DNA of 64,000 bases from Nostoc sp. S4 (GCA_029379225.1 JAQYWR010000002.1:124001-188000), one strand, 5' to 3'. Counted from the first letter of the stretch, positions 1 to 9,420 are shown. Numbers and translations are program-made. Notes: generated by a model not told the origin, from the sequence alone.

Positions 1-63
1 TGCTGAAACTGTGGTTTTACCCACTCCTCCTTTACCGGAGGTAATCACAATAATGCGAGTCAT
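1..63 (-). CDS. minD: Septum site-determining ATPase MinD (N-terminus only)
   Basis: The first 21 codons of MinD read on the minus strand from an ATG at 63; the rest lies outside the window. The visible protein starts MTRIIVITSGKGGVGKTT, which is the deviant Walker A motif (KGGVGKT) of the MinD/ParA ATPases. MinD binds the membrane in its ATP form and recruits MinC to block FtsZ assembly away from midcell. It lies 261 bp downstream of minC on the same strand, the usual cyanobacterial order minC-minD(-minE). Identity rests on the N-terminal motif plus the minC neighbour. Confidence 0.9.
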   Translation of the reverse strand, partial: MTRIIVITSGKGGVGKTTVSA

Positions 64-324
64 GATAGAAATGCGGTCAATGAGGGTTCAGAAAATATAA
101 AACAGTAAATTGCAGTATAAAGCTATCAAGTATCGTATCAAGTATGAAGAAATATCTGATTCTCTGTGACCAGAGTCAGGTATGAGTGTTTTTTTATAGC
201 ATTTTTTAGTGATGTACAATACACTTTGCTACGGCAAAGGTCTAGGGATTAGAGTAGTGTATTCTATCTACATGAAAATCGCTATACTTTATCCTGCATA
301 TTCTTCATCCTTGTAAGTAAATAT

Positions 325-1347
325 TCAGGGTTGCTGATTGTTCTTGCTGACTTGATTTCTAGAAAAATCAGTAGCCCTAGCGATGCGAATTCCTTGGGGC
401 GTAATGTGTGCCACCTCTGGATAAAACTGCATCGGCAATTTTTCTGGTGCCCTAGCTACAGCATCTGCGATCCGCAATTGGGTTGGTTCCATTTGCAAGG
501 CCATAATCAGACACGAAACATTTCCTCCGGCCCCAGCATGAGCGATACCACGTAGACGACCCCAGATGATAATATCTCCATCTGCAACTACAATACCACC
601 TGGATTCAAATCTCCCAAGAGAATTACTGTGCCAGGATGACGAATTTCTACTCCCGAGCGTACAGTCATTTCCAAATAAAGGGCATCTGCCTGGGGTATG
701 GCTGTAGCTTTTGGCTCTGTACTCAGGGAAGTTACGGGTTGTAGTTGCTCTACTGAATAACCAGATGTGACAGCAGCGATCGCAGTTTGTCGGCGACTAG
801 TCGAGACGGATATTAATCGCAGTTGAACTTCACTTAAAGCTTCCGCGAGTTCTTGCAGTTGTCTGGCATCTACTAGGCGGTCTTGTGCCATTAGATGCAC
901 GGGTGTATTCGATATGCGGAAGCGATCGCTGGCGTTCAAACGCTGTCTGATTTGTTGCCAAATATTAGACCAACTGACTTCCGAGGCAGATACTTGAGAT
1001 TCAGAGGGTAAAATTAATAATAGCTCTCCCCCCTGACTTTTTAACTGGACTTGAATATTCTGATTTACCCGATGTTCTGGTAATGGCGAGTCACCGCTAT
1101 TTAAATCAGTCAGGATAGAATTTGCCGAAGGCTCTACATCAGGTTCGGCAGGAATTGACTCTACATTGGCATCAGCATTTGATTTTAAATACAGCAGCAC
1201 AGAATTTAACTCAGCATCCGGCAGGATAGAATCTGACTCTAGATCGGAAGTAAGATTTCCCTCTACCTGAGAATGAATAGAGTTTGTTTCTGCATCAGGA
1301 AGTGCAGAATTTGACTTGAGATTGGTAAATGCGGAATCAGAAGTCAT
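325..1347 (-). CDS. minC: Septum site-determining protein MinC
   Basis: Inhibitor of FtsZ ring assembly, partner of MinD. The C-terminal third (about residues 225-320) is the MinC beta-helix domain, with the signature run HPGTVILLGDLNPGG followed by ADGDIIIWGRLRGIAHAG. Residues about 100-190 look like the N-terminal FtsZ-binding domain. The first ~95 residues are an acidic, Ser/Asn/Leu-rich extension built from degenerate repeats (SNSALPDAE, SDSILPDAE and similar). Cyanobacterial MinC proteins are commonly longer than the ~230-residue E. coli protein, but this repeated extension is notable. The gene is transcribed toward minD and probably shares its transcript. The ATG at 1347 was kept because no better-supported internal start is visible. 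Confidence 0.93.
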   Translation of the reverse strand: MTSDSAFTNLKSNSALPDAETNSIHSQVEGNLTSDLESDSILPDAELNSVLLYLKSNADANVESIPAEPDVEPSANSILTDLNSGDSPLPEHRVNQNIQVQLKSQGGELLLILPSESQVSASEVSWSNIWQQIRQRLNASDRFRISNTPVHLMAQDRLVDARQLQELAEALSEVQLRLISVSTSRRQTAIAAVTSGYSVEQLQPVTSLSTEPKATAIPQADALYLEMTVRSGVEIRHPGTVILLGDLNPGGIVVADGDIIIWGRLRGIAHAGAGGNVSCLIMALQMEPTQLRIADAVARAPEKLPMQFYPEVAHITPQGIRIARATDFSRNQVSKNNQQP

Positions 1348-1468
1348 GCAATACTAGCCAAAAGACAAGGAACATTCTGAATAATTACTAATATTAGATC
1401 ACTTGCAAAATGTAACAACATGCTTATAAGATTTTGGATTTGAGATTTTTGATTGTGTACTCCTAGTT

Positions 1469-1503
1469 GAAAGCAAGCTAGCAAGAGCGTCTGGTAGATA
1501 AAG
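1469..1503 (+). repeat. Dispersed repeat containing GCGTCTGGTAGA (copy 1)
   Basis: A ~35-bp segment of the form GAAAGCAAGCTA...GCGTCTGGTAGA. It recurs in inverted orientation at 31286-31319 and again in direct orientation at 50517-50548. All three copies are intergenic. Only the shared core is conserved; flanks differ. Confidence 0.7.
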
Positions 1504-1596
1504 GTCGATTAAATCAGCTTTTGGATGCTTTATCTGTCGCAATCATTCTTCTAATTACTATTAAACAAAAAAGCCTTAAGTAGTTGAAAACTATTA

Positions 1597-2940
1597 TTAT
1601 CTTGACTCAGCACTTAAATCTGTTTTAGTCAACCGTTGATAAATTGTTCCCAAAGCATCAGCATCACCGACATTACCCGGAAACAGCACCACAGGCAAAT
1701 CGGGAAACTGGGGATGGTCAGATGGTGTCAGCACCATTGAACAACCAGCTAAAATTTGACCGAGTAAGCGGGCTGAATTTAAAGCTAGTCCAGTACTCAA
1801 GATATCGTTTGAGGTAATGCCACCTTTACCGATTAAGAATCCGATATCAGATGGTAAACCGCGCACAATATCCATTAATAAGCCTGAAACTTTTGTCCCG
1901 AACTCCAATCTTGTCTTTACATCCTTAAAACTTAGTTCCTCACGGCTGGTGTAAACCACTGGTGTTTTACCAGCCTCGTGTACGACCCGCGTTCTTTCCT
2001 GAATTTCGCTTAAGAGTGCAGCAGATTCATTAGTCTGCTCGTCAAGTAATCGGGCTACATTAACTTCAATTCCCACAGTTCCCTGTATTTGCAATAGTGC
2101 CTCCAACTGCTGAGTAGTCTTTTTCACATGGGAACCAACAATCACCGCACCTGGTTTACCTTGACGCACATATTGTGCCATGTTTTCCGCGGCGATCGGT
2201 TGGGGAGGTAAAGCAGCTAAAGCCGTTAAAATACTGGCAGCACTGCGAAACAAAAAGCGTTTGCCTTGACTTGCTGCTGTTAATATGTCTTGTGCAAAGC
2301 GGTTGAGGTCGGCTTGAGTTTCAGCATCGACAACAGCGCACTGATTATTACTCAGTTTGAGCAAGCGTTCCAGACTCCCAGCGCGAATATCAGCTACTAG
2401 AAACCTTTCTACTGCTTCGGCTTGAATTTGTCCTTGGGTCTTTTCTTCAACGTATTTGGGTAAGTAACTGTGATGATAGCTGAAGACTGAATCACGGGCA
2501 AACTCGGTTTCATGGACTGGGGTAGAGACACCATCAATTATCAAATAATGCACGCTCTCAAGGGTGATGCGTCCGCCCTCAAAAAATGCAGGTACGAGAA
2601 AATGAGCATCAAAGGGACCGAGTTCTTGAGCGATCGCATCCGTTTCAATGGGATAATGTCCCCGCAAAGTAGAATCAGAACGGCTGACAATCAAAAAATC
2701 GTCAATTCCTTCAGCCTGCAAAGCAATTTTTAGATTTTGGCAAACTTCTTTGGTGACAGATGCAGCTGACTCTGGCGTTAGCGCTCTAGTATTAGTCAGC
2801 ACAAAAAAAATCGGTGAATCATCTTGCAACCCACTGCGTAAAGTGTCCACATCCCAGTGCATCAACAGCAAGCAACTGTGGACTGTTTGAGAACCTGTAG
2901 GATCGTCATCTAGGACAATTATTTTGGGTTTGTTGCTCAT
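1597..2940 (-). CDS. Four-carbon acid sugar kinase family protein (DUF1537)
   Basis: 447 residues, the usual length of the OtnK/YgbK (DUF1537) kinases, which phosphorylate four-carbon sugar acids with ATP. The N-terminal domain begins with the characteristic DDDPTGSQT motif (residues 11-19). The C-terminal nucleotide-binding domain carries GKGGITSNDI and ends with a typical PGNVGDADAL segment. The true substrate in cyanobacteria is not known to me. It is the last of three closely spaced minus-strand genes (56 bp after the membrane protein, which follows a DUF29 gene by 41 bp), so they probably form one transcript, though no functional link is obvious. Confidence 0.88.
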   Translation of the reverse strand: MSNKPKIIVLDDDPTGSQTVHSCLLLMHWDVDTLRSGLQDDSPIFFVLTNTRALTPESAASVTKEVCQNLKIALQAEGIDDFLIVSRSDSTLRGHYPIETDAIAQELGPFDAHFLVPAFFEGGRITLESVHYLIIDGVSTPVHETEFARDSVFSYHHSYLPKYVEEKTQGQIQAEAVERFLVADIRAGSLERLLKLSNNQCAVVDAETQADLNRFAQDILTAASQGKRFLFRSAASILTALAALPPQPIAAENMAQYVRQGKPGAVIVGSHVKKTTQQLEALLQIQGTVGIEVNVARLLDEQTNESAALLSEIQERTRVVHEAGKTPVVYTSREELSFKDVKTRLEFGTKVSGLLMDIVRGLPSDIGFLIGKGGITSNDILSTGLALNSARLLGQILAGCSMVLTPSDHPQFPDLPVVLFPGNVGDADALGTIYQRLTKTDLSAESR

Positions 2941-2996
2941 TTAAGTCAACCGGGGAATTGTTTTTTGAGAAATTCATCAGCACAGGAAAACTCCAC

Positions 2997-3659
2997 TTAG
3001 CCTTTGTGCAGTTTTCTGATTTCTGCTTGCACATCGATCGCAATCTGCAATGATTGATTTAAAAGTTGGGCGTATTCTCCTGCTTGACTACTTACTTGTA
3101 AGGCTTGAAGACGGGCTAAATTATTCACAAATAACTCTTGGTTATTCGCAAGCAAATTTTTATTATCTCGCAAAATTCGTTCTGTTTTCAGAGCGCGGAC
3201 TAAATCTTCTCGAATCAGTTGCAGAGCGGCGGTGACTCGTTCTCGGTCATGGATACTGCTTTCTACGTTCCCTGATGCTGCCAATTGGTCATTGATATCT
3301 ATGGCGCTAATCAGATGATGATATTTATCAACTTCATCTAAAAGTATTGTCAGTCCTTCAGGAAAGGTCAACTGTCGCCACAGAGTTCGCCCAACTAATA
3401 TCGGAATTGGCACTAGAATTAGTAAAAGAATACCAAATTTTATTGAAGACCCAATTGTGGGCAGAATAATAAACGCATAAATAAAGCCAACAATGATTGG
3501 TGTTAGCGCTAAGGTCACCACCATTTCATTGAGCAAAAATCCTATTCGCTTCTTGCTATCTCGCAGAACAGAAGGTCGAAAAACGTCTTCTGGGTCGAAC
3601 CCAGTCAAGCGTCTTAGTTCCCCTTTACTAATTTCCAAGCCTATTAAGTCCGGCTGCAC
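2997..3659 (-). CDS. Two-TM membrane protein with C-terminal coiled coil, unknown function
   Basis: 220 residues starting at GTG 3659, preceded by a good AGGAG Shine-Dalgarno nine bases upstream. Residues ~45-70 and ~75-92 are two hydrophobic membrane segments separated by a short polar turn. Residues ~130-218 are charged, Leu-rich and probably helical or coiled-coil. I do not recognise a named family; it looks like a conserved cyanobacterial hypothetical. It lies between the DUF29 gene and the sugar kinase with short gaps on the same strand, suggesting co-transcription. Confidence 0.75.
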   Translation of the reverse strand: MQPDLIGLEISKGELRRLTGFDPEDVFRPSVLRDSKKRIGFLLNEMVVTLALTPIIVGFIYAFIILPTIGSSIKFGILLLILVPIPILVGRTLWRQLTFPEGLTILLDEVDKYHHLISAIDINDQLAASGNVESSIHDRERVTAALQLIREDLVRALKTERILRDNKNLLANNQELFVNNLARLQALQVSSQAGEYAQLLNQSLQIAIDVQAEIRKLHKG

Positions 3660-3700
3660 GGCTGCATACTCCTAATGGAAACCCAAGTTGCGTATTTATT

Positions 3701-4195
3701 TTAATCGGGTTTACCGTGATGATTGTGGTTATATTCAGGGAACCAGTTTTCATCTAAAATTTGTTCTAAAGAGCCAATGGGTATTAGAGGAAATATGTCA
3801 ATAGTTAGTTGAGAGCGATCGCTTGCTTCTTTTCTTGCGTCTTGATAACATTCATCAAATATTTCTAAAATGTAAGGTTTTAAGCTAGGGCTATCTTTGA
3901 GTCGCTCCTTAATCTCTCTACGAAATGTCCTGATTTCGCCTTTCCAATGCCCTTGATTTCGTTCCCGTTCTCCATCCCAATATATGAGCTTAAGCAGATG
4001 TTCTAAAAGTCGAATTAAGGGATTTTTCACTGCTCGCTTCTCGCTCCTACCCTTAGTTTCTAATTCTTCTAACAAATTATCTAAATCCACCTCAGAAAAT
4101 TGCCGAGTGCGAAGTTGGTTGATAATTGTCCTCAACCACAGGTAATAATCTTGGTCGTATAAAGTTTGATATATTGATTCTATTTGTATCACCAT
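3701..4195 (-). CDS. DUF29 family protein (first copy)
   Basis: 164 residues with the DUF29 pattern: an N-terminal YxxDYYLWL segment, EVDLDNLLEELE, a central HLLKLIYW run, and the late motif DSPSLKPYI. DUF29 proteins are small and helical, are expanded in filamentous cyanobacteria and have no established biochemical role. A second member lies at 23823-24323 next to mfd; the two share the overall plan but are clearly diverged. ATG start at 4195. Likely first gene of the three-gene minus-strand run ending at 1597. Confidence 0.87.
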   Translation of the reverse strand: MVIQIESIYQTLYDQDYYLWLRTIINQLRTRQFSEVDLDNLLEELETKGRSEKRAVKNPLIRLLEHLLKLIYWDGERERNQGHWKGEIRTFRREIKERLKDSPSLKPYILEIFDECYQDARKEASDRSQLTIDIFPLIPIGSLEQILDENWFPEYNHNHHGKPD

Positions 4196-4354
4196 ACACT
4201 TGTTAAGCTCCTATTATTTGTATTAGACACTGTGTTTTGTATATATCAATTGTGTTTCAGATTTTGAATACCCACAATTATCTCTAATTTCTCATCAAAA
4301 GAAAAATATCCTCTATTACACCATCATCATAAAGAAAGTTCAATTACTGATTTG

Positions 4355-4480
4355 TTAACTACATAAGCAATTGAGTAACTCTTCAATAGCTTCCCATTGT
4401 CCAAGGCGAAAGTCAGCTGTGGAGTTATCGAGTGCTTGACGCAGAAGCAATAATCGCTGTTTGTAGAGGTCGGTTGCCAT
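4355..4480 (-). pseudogene. 5' fragment of a RecQ-like helicase gene
   Basis: A 41-codon frame from ATG 4480 to a stop at 4355. The encoded peptide begins MATDLYKQRLLLLRQ and contains ADFRLGQWEAIEELL, matching the extreme N-terminus of RecQ-type DEAD/DEAH helicases, where the FRxGQWEAI run comes just before the Walker A motif. The frame stops before any Walker A (GxGKS), so this is a truncated remnant, not a helicase. No remainder of the gene is visible in the flanking DNA. Family assignment is from motif recall only. Confidence 0.6.
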
Positions 4481-4795
4481 ATATACTAAGTATCATATTG
4501 TCATTTCTGTTGTAACATTAAAGACAATCAATATTAGTTATATTCAGGACTCACACCACTTATATATGAGCTTGCACCAAATTTTCGTGCTGCTAATGCT
4601 ACACACTTATCATCCCTCATGCTGAGGTTATGAATTTCAGTCACGTTGCAATACTATAAATATTCCTTAGGTCTAAACTAAAGCTTACTAAAAGAATGAG
4701 GTTTTAATTTACAAAATTATCGAGAATATACAAGATACCATGCATTCAACTCCAAATTTTAAACCTTAGAAATCGATTATTACTGAGGGGACAAA
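4481..4795. other. Intergenic region upstream of the hemerythrin gene
   Basis: AT-rich, no convincing gene. A minus-strand frame of 28 codons beginning at 4619 (MRDDKCVALAAR...) is present, but no family is recognised and it is too short to support as a gene. Confidence 0.5.
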
Positions 4796-5269
4796 ATGGC
4801 TAAAACTAAAGCAACAGATATTCTCTTATTAATTGAAGCAGAGCATCGCCAAGTTGAGCAGCTTTTTGTAGAGGCTGAAAAAGCTAAGGGAAGCAAATTG
4901 TACGAATACTTCAGTCAAATCTATAAAATATTGAGTTTACATAGCAGAACTGAAGAATTAATCTTCTACCCAGCTTTAGAAGAATACGAAGAAACGGAAC
5001 AATATGTCGATGAAGCTGAAGAAGAACACGAAGAAATTTCATTTATTTTAGAAGAGATTAAGGTACTAAGACCTAATAACCCTGAGTTTCAAGACAAAAT
5101 GAATGAATTAAAGGAACTATTTCAGTATCATGTAGAACAAGAAGAAGGCGAAATTTTTACTGCTATCCGTGAGTGTATGAACGAGGAAGAACTAACTGAA
5201 CTTGGTGAACAGTTTCAAAAAGCTAAAACTGAATTAAAACCAGAGGTTGAAGCTGCATTATCTTTTTAA
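4796..5269 (+). CDS. Hemerythrin HHE domain protein
   Basis: 157 residues forming a four-helix hemerythrin fold. The likely di-iron ligands are visible in the family spacing: H17 (AEHRQ), H49 with E53 (HSRTEE), H78 (EEHEE), and H112 with E116 (HVEQEE). Such proteins bind O2 or NO or sense redox state or iron; the exact role here cannot be read from sequence. Strongly acidic. ATG at 4796 follows a GAGGGGAC purine run seven bases upstream. The gene appears monocistronic. Confidence 0.92.
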   Translation: MAKTKATDILLLIEAEHRQVEQLFVEAEKAKGSKLYEYFSQIYKILSLHSRTEELIFYPALEEYEETEQYVDEAEEEHEEISFILEEIKVLRPNNPEFQDKMNELKELFQYHVEQEEGEIFTAIRECMNEEELTELGEQFQKAKTELKPEVEAALSF

Positions 5270-5460
5270 GACAGCTAGATTAAATTGCTCCAATATTTCA
5301 CAATATTTCTGAAAAATTTATTATTTTTGGAGCTTAAAACCTCATCTATAGCACCTTTTACGTTAACTTCAATTTCCAAGTGTTTGCGTAAATAATTAGT
5401 TCGAGATTGCATGTAAATAGTGCATTGAAAATACCAAGTTGTTGACTAAAAGGTATAAAT

Positions 5461-6576
5461 ATGACTGCTACAAATGGTAAGCAAAAAATTCGTTACGCCG
5501 TTGTGGGTTTAGGTTGGTTTGCCCAAAAAGCCGCCTTACCTTCCTTTACTGACAGTGAAAATTCAGAATTAGTTGCACTGGTTTCTGATGACCCCACTAA
5601 AAGAGAAGAATTGAGCAAAAAGTACGGACTAAAGCGGACTTATTCCTATGATGAGTATGAAGAGTGTCTGACAAGTGGTGAGATTGATGCGGTTTATATT
5701 GCGTTGCCCAATCACTTACATTGTGAATATACAGTGCGGGCTGCTAATCAGGCAATTCACGTGTTATGTGAAAAGCCAATGGCAATGACAGAACAAGAGT
5801 GTGAGGCAATGATTAAAGCTGCTAATGATAATAGTGTGAAACTGATGATTGCCTACCGCTTACATTTAGAAGCAGCAAATTTACAAGCAGTAGAAATTGT
5901 TCGCTCAAAGCAAATTGGCGAATCACGTATTTTCAACTCAGTTTTTACTCAGCAAGTCGAAGAGGGAAATATTCGTTTACGAAATATAACTGGTGGTGGA
6001 ACGCTCGATGATGTTGGCATTTACTGTATTAATGCCGCACGTTATTTATTTCAAGATGAACCAATCGAAGTATTTGCTGTGGCTGCTAATAAGGGAGAAC
6101 AACGCTTCAGCGAAGTCGAAGAAATGACTAGTGTCATCTTGCGCTTTCCCGATGAGCGATTGGCAACGTTTACCTGTAGCTTTGGAGCGGCAAGTGTTTC
6201 AACTTATCAGGTTATCGGTACTAAGGGAGATTTGCGAGTAGATCCTGCTTATCCTTGGGAAGGAGAAATCAAGCATTATCTGACTATCAATGGTGAAACC
6301 CAAGAGCGTACCTTTGAGCCTCACGATCAACTAGCAGCCGAATTTACTTACTTTTCTGAGTGTATTCTTGAAGATAAAGACCCAGAACCATCTGGAATTG
6401 AAGGATTAATTGATGTTAGTATCATTCGAGCGCTTTACGAGTCAATTAAGATTGGGCAACCTGTAAAGATAGAAACTCGCGATCGCCATCGACGTCCCAC
6501 ATCCGCTCAAACTATTAAGCGGCCTCCTATTGAGGATAATCCAGACTTAATTCATGCTGCTGCACCTGAAGGTTAA
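5461..6576 (+). CDS. Gfo/Idh/MocA family NAD(P)-dependent oxidoreductase
   Basis: 371 residues. The N-terminal Rossmann domain opens with VVGLGWFAQKA (nucleotide-binding glycines) and carries the family EKP motif in LCEKPMAM, whose lysine is usually the catalytic residue. The C-terminal domain is the alpha/beta sheet domain of the glucose-fructose oxidoreductase type (GGGTLDDVGIYCINAARYLF). The substrate is probably a sugar or cyclitol, not decidable here. A strong hairpin terminator at 6624-6656 ends the transcript. No signal peptide. Confidence 0.92.
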   Translation: MTATNGKQKIRYAVVGLGWFAQKAALPSFTDSENSELVALVSDDPTKREELSKKYGLKRTYSYDEYEECLTSGEIDAVYIALPNHLHCEYTVRAANQAIHVLCEKPMAMTEQECEAMIKAANDNSVKLMIAYRLHLEAANLQAVEIVRSKQIGESRIFNSVFTQQVEEGNIRLRNITGGGTLDDVGIYCINAARYLFQDEPIEVFAVAANKGEQRFSEVEEMTSVILRFPDERLATFTCSFGAASVSTYQVIGTKGDLRVDPAYPWEGEIKHYLTINGETQERTFEPHDQLAAEFTYFSECILEDKDPEPSGIEGLIDVSIIRALYESIKIGQPVKIETRDRHRRPTSAQTIKRPPIEDNPDLIHAAAPEG

Positions 6577-6623
6577 TCTTAAAGCACCCATTGTGGCATT
6601 TTATCTCAACTGTTAATAACTTA

Positions 6624-6656
6624 AGACCCGAAAATTCCAAAAATATTTTCGGGTCT
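6624..6656 (+). terminator. Terminator of the Gfo/Idh/MocA gene
   Basis: Perfect 11-bp stem (AGACCCGAAAA / TTTTCGGGTCT) with an 11-nt loop, 48 bp past the stop codon. The following U tract is interrupted (AGTGCTTGTTTT), so it is a good but not ideal intrinsic terminator. Confidence 0.75.
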
Positions 6657-6811
6657 AGTGCTTGTTTTAAAATACAAGGTTGGGTCGAAAAACCAAATCT
6701 AACATTTCAGGCTTTGCGAGAAATCCGGGTAAAGCTCAACCCAACTTAAGACTGCCTAGCTCTCATACTTAGAGACTAATAAATAAATATTCCACTGTTC
6801 ACAATCAACAC

Positions 6812-7231
6812 TCAACTATTAAATACTTCTAAAATCTGTCGGCAAATCTGTTTAAGCTTATCTCCGATTTCACCAGAAGGCAAAGATGCGCCGACAAAAC
6901 TCCAATTTTCTACCGTAGAGAGTCGCCACGCCTCACCACGATGATCGAATCCAGCTACCTCAACACCGATCGCTCGGCGTGAATTATTGAGTGGATCTTG
7001 ATAAAATCGGATTTGAATTAACACACTGCGACTTTGCCAAGATTTGCTTATACCAGGAAAGTGAAAGCCAATATCTATAGAATCGGGATCGACTAACTCC
7101 CTAGTTTCCGGGTCGTTCTTCCAGGGTTTGAGGTCAGATTTGGCATCAGGAAACTCGAATTTAAACAAATTAACTACCGTAGCAATCTTGCTGGCGAGTT
7201 GAAGGTTAGTTGCCTGTTCAGATGCGTTCAC
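6812..7231 (-). CDS. Conserved hypothetical protein
   Basis: 139 residues from GTG 7231, chosen because AGGAG lies nine bases upstream. No membrane segment or signal peptide; the composition is that of a soluble cytoplasmic protein (FDHRGEAWRLSTVENWSFVG near residues 95-115). I do not recognise the family. The 3' end lies beside an isolated left end of the AGGGACTGACAAATAAA-type repeat (near 6767), which may have reshaped the downstream region. Confidence 0.65.
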   Translation of the reverse strand: MNASEQATNLQLASKIATVVNLFKFEFPDAKSDLKPWKNDPETRELVDPDSIDIGFHFPGISKSWQSRSVLIQIRFYQDPLNNSRRAIGVEVAGFDHRGEAWRLSTVENWSFVGASLPSGEIGDKLKQICRQILEVFNS

Positions 7232-7576
7232 TAAAAAACACTCCTATATTGCGTCGGCTGGGGAAATGTGAAGACAGGAAAACCGCCAGAAGGCTTATAC
7301 TATTGGTGTTTCAGCTTATCAAGACATTTTAAATTTAGCAACTTTAAATTAGGCTTTCCTAACAATAATCAAGTTAGGAGTCAAGAGCAACCAGTACTGT
7401 CTTGGGAAGCCAGTCGCTTCTTGCAGGAGTTCCCACTTCAAGCGAACTAACGTGTCTCCTCAAATAAACCAACTAAAAAGATTCTAGAAATCGCTTCTTT
7501 TTAGAACTGGGTAATATATATTAAGTAATTATACTTAAAAATTTCTCAAAGTAGATGAAAATCTGCATAAGATTAA
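7232..7576. other. Intergenic region between the hypothetical gene and cysA
   Basis: A 60-codon plus-strand frame (7268-7450) exists but has no ribosome binding site and no recognisable motif. Apart from the cysA terminator just beyond it, nothing else is seen. Confidence 0.5.
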
Positions 7577-7621
7577 AACCCCAGAATAATAACTGTAAAA
7601 TTCAGCTATTAATCTGGGGTT
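7577..7621 (-). terminator. Terminator of cysA
   Basis: On the minus strand, AACCCCAGA pairs with TCTGGGGTT (9 bp) and is followed by TTTTAATC. It lies 27 bp past the cysA stop codon. Confidence 0.8.
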
Positions 7622-7647
7622 GTGTTCCTTAGCAGACTGGTAAAAGT

Positions 7648-8670
7648 CTAAATTGAATAAGATAGTGGGAAAGACTTGGCATCTTTTGGCTTTACATACA
7701 CCCGCTGTTTTGGTTCTAATTCTAATTGATTAAAGCGATCGCGTGTTAAATGTGCCGTCACTACTTGTCCGTCATCGAAAGTTAATTCTACCTGAATTTC
7801 CCAACCCAAATGTATTAGCCGACTGACTATAGCAGGTGTGGTGGCACCGTTAGCAGTAGTTTCCAAAATTACATCTTGGGGACGTAAAAATACTTCTGGA
7901 GACGCTGTATTTAAGCCACTGCTTTGAAAAATCCTAGAGGTGCTAGGCAAGACATTTACCGGGCCGATGAAGCTCATCACAAATGCAGTAGCAGGATTAT
8001 CATAAATTTCTGCTGGTGTTCCTACTTGTTCCACACGCCCTTTATTCATAACCACAACTTCATCTGAGACTTCCATTGCTTCCTCTTGGTCGTGGGTAAC
8101 AAAAACCGTGGTAACGTGTACTTCATCATGCAGGCTGCGTAACCAAGCGCGTAAATCTTTGCGGACTTTAGCATCAAGTGCGCCGAACGGTTCATCGAGC
8201 AATAAAACTTCTGGTTCTACTGCTAGTGCCCTTGCTAATGCTACCCGTTGTCTTTGACCACCAGAAAGTTGTGATGGATAGCGCTCGCCTAGTCCACTCA
8301 ATTGTACCAATTCTAACAACTGTTCTACCCGTCCCTTAATCCTTTTTGGCTGTGCCTTGCGAATTTCTAAGCCAAAAGCAATATTCTGCCTGACAGTCAA
8401 ATGCTTGAATAAGGCATAGTGTTGAAACACAAATCCAATATTCCGCTGTTGCACAGTTTGATATGTTGTATCCTTGCCGGTGAGCAGGATTTTGCCACTA
8501 TCTGGCAGTTCTAAACCTGCAATTAAGCGCAGTAGAGTAGATTTACCCGATCCCGATGGTCCGAGTAATGCAACTAACGAACCGCTCTTAATTTCCAAAT
8601 TCACGCGATCGACTGCCTTGAAACTTCCGAATTGTTTGGAGACATTCTCTACTACAATACCCACTGCCAC
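7648..8670 (-). CDS. cysA: Sulfate/thiosulfate ABC transporter ATP-binding protein
   Basis: 340 residues. All ABC ATPase motifs are present: Walker [10 protein letters not shown] (residues ~37-45), Q-loop FVFQHYALF, signature LSGGQRQR, Walker B LLLDEP, and switch [10 protein letters not shown]-terminal TOBE-type domain follows (FLRPQDV...). The closest family is CysA, which energises sulfate uptake through CysT/CysW and a periplasmic binding protein. No permease or binding-protein gene is adjacent, so this is an orphan cysA; another importer of the same subfamily (for example molybdate) is less likely from the TOBE region. ATG at 8670. Confidence 0.88.
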   Translation of the reverse strand: MAVGIVVENVSKQFGSFKAVDRVNLEIKSGSLVALLGPSGSGKSTLLRLIAGLELPDSGKILLTGKDTTYQTVQQRNIGFVFQHYALFKHLTVRQNIAFGLEIRKAQPKRIKGRVEQLLELVQLSGLGERYPSQLSGGQRQRVALARALAVEPEVLLLDEPFGALDAKVRKDLRAWLRSLHDEVHVTTVFVTHDQEEAMEVSDEVVVMNKGRVEQVGTPAEIYDNPATAFVMSFIGPVNVLPSTSRIFQSSGLNTASPEVFLRPQDVILETTANGATTPAIVSRLIHLGWEIQVELTFDDGQVVTAHLTRDRFNQLELEPKQRVYVKPKDAKSFPLSYSI

Positions 8671-8861
8671 TATACCTCTGCAATTAAATCTACAGTTCCT
8701 TGCTAGGATTACCGTGTCTTACATATACCATACATAAATATTTTTGGATAAACAAGATTTAGCTATGACCAATCCTGGTGCAATCTCAAGAACTAAAATT
8801 AATAGCACACCTAATTTAGGAGCATATTGAAGATAGCAAACTGTGAGGAGTCTGGGGATTG

Positions 8862-9055
8862 AGGGACTGACAATTAAAAAAATAATCAATCGTTGTGTAA
8901 GCAGGGGGACAGTTCTTGCTCTTAGCAGTAAGAGAAGTTGGAGCGGAGGCTGACTCTGTAGACCCGAAGGAGCTTGCCGTTAGGCATCCAAACTTTGGGG
9001 GAGAAAGAAAACTATCATCTAAATAAATTGGTTAATTTATTCTCTGGAAGTCCCT
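8862..9055. mobile_element. MITE-like element, copy A
   Basis: Imperfect terminal inverted repeats: left end AGGGACTGACAATTAAAAA, right end (reverse complement) AGGGACTTCCAGAGAATAAA. No coding capacity. The core is the same ~75-bp sequence as in copy C (32619-32801). Copies B and D share the ends but have different cores. Confidence 0.6.
8931..9004 (+). repeat. Core module AGAGAAGTTGGAGCGGAGGC (copy 1)
   Basis: About 75 bp nearly identical to 32675-32750 (GGAGCGGAGGCTGACTC ... GTAGACCCGAAGG ... CTTGCCGTTAGGCAT). Lies inside MITE-like copy A. GC-richer than its surroundings. No reading frame recognised. Confidence 0.8.
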
Positions 9056-9099
9056 GAAGAAATTCTCTAACCTATTTTCCGAAGAATTGCCCAGGTACA

Positions 9100-9210
9100 G
9101 GTGAATGTGCAGTTTTTGATAAACATCTATTGGATAGTAAAGGCTCTAAAATCAAGGCTAAAATTCTTAATCCAAATCCAAAAGACTTACAGCACTTTTC
9201 ATTCGCATGA
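9100..9210 (+). pseudogene. Degenerate copy of the small gene at 9421
   Basis: A 37-codon stretch ending in TGA at 9210. Its peptide (SKGSKIKAKILNPNPKDL) aligns with SQGSKIIIEILNPEDL of the frame at 9421-9669. No start codon is in frame, so it is a remnant of a tandem duplicate. Family unknown. Confidence 0.5.
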
Positions 9211-9230
9211 AGTACAAAGTTACGGGTTTT

Positions 9231-9259
9231 GGGGCAGGGGGCAGGGGGCAGGGGGCAGG
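9231..9259 (+). repeat. Short tandem repeat, unit GGGGGCA x4
   Basis: Four consecutive 7-nt units. This 7-nt period is the typical short tandemly repeated repetitive (STRR) DNA of heterocystous cyanobacteria. Confidence 0.85.
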
Positions 9260-9420
9260 AGGTAGAAACTCTTTATCTGTGATAAATCAGTCCTGGATCT
9301 TGTACCTCACTTAGTTGCAATCTGCTGTATATTTTACAGGTAGAGATATATTAATATCGCTTAGTGAAATAGAGATTATTGACCCCATCACCGAAAGATT
9401 GTTTGAATTAGAAGAAATAG

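Noticed and set aside
7268-7450. 60-codon plus-strand frame
   Set aside because: No Shine-Dalgarno, no motif, unlike neighbouring coding DNA.
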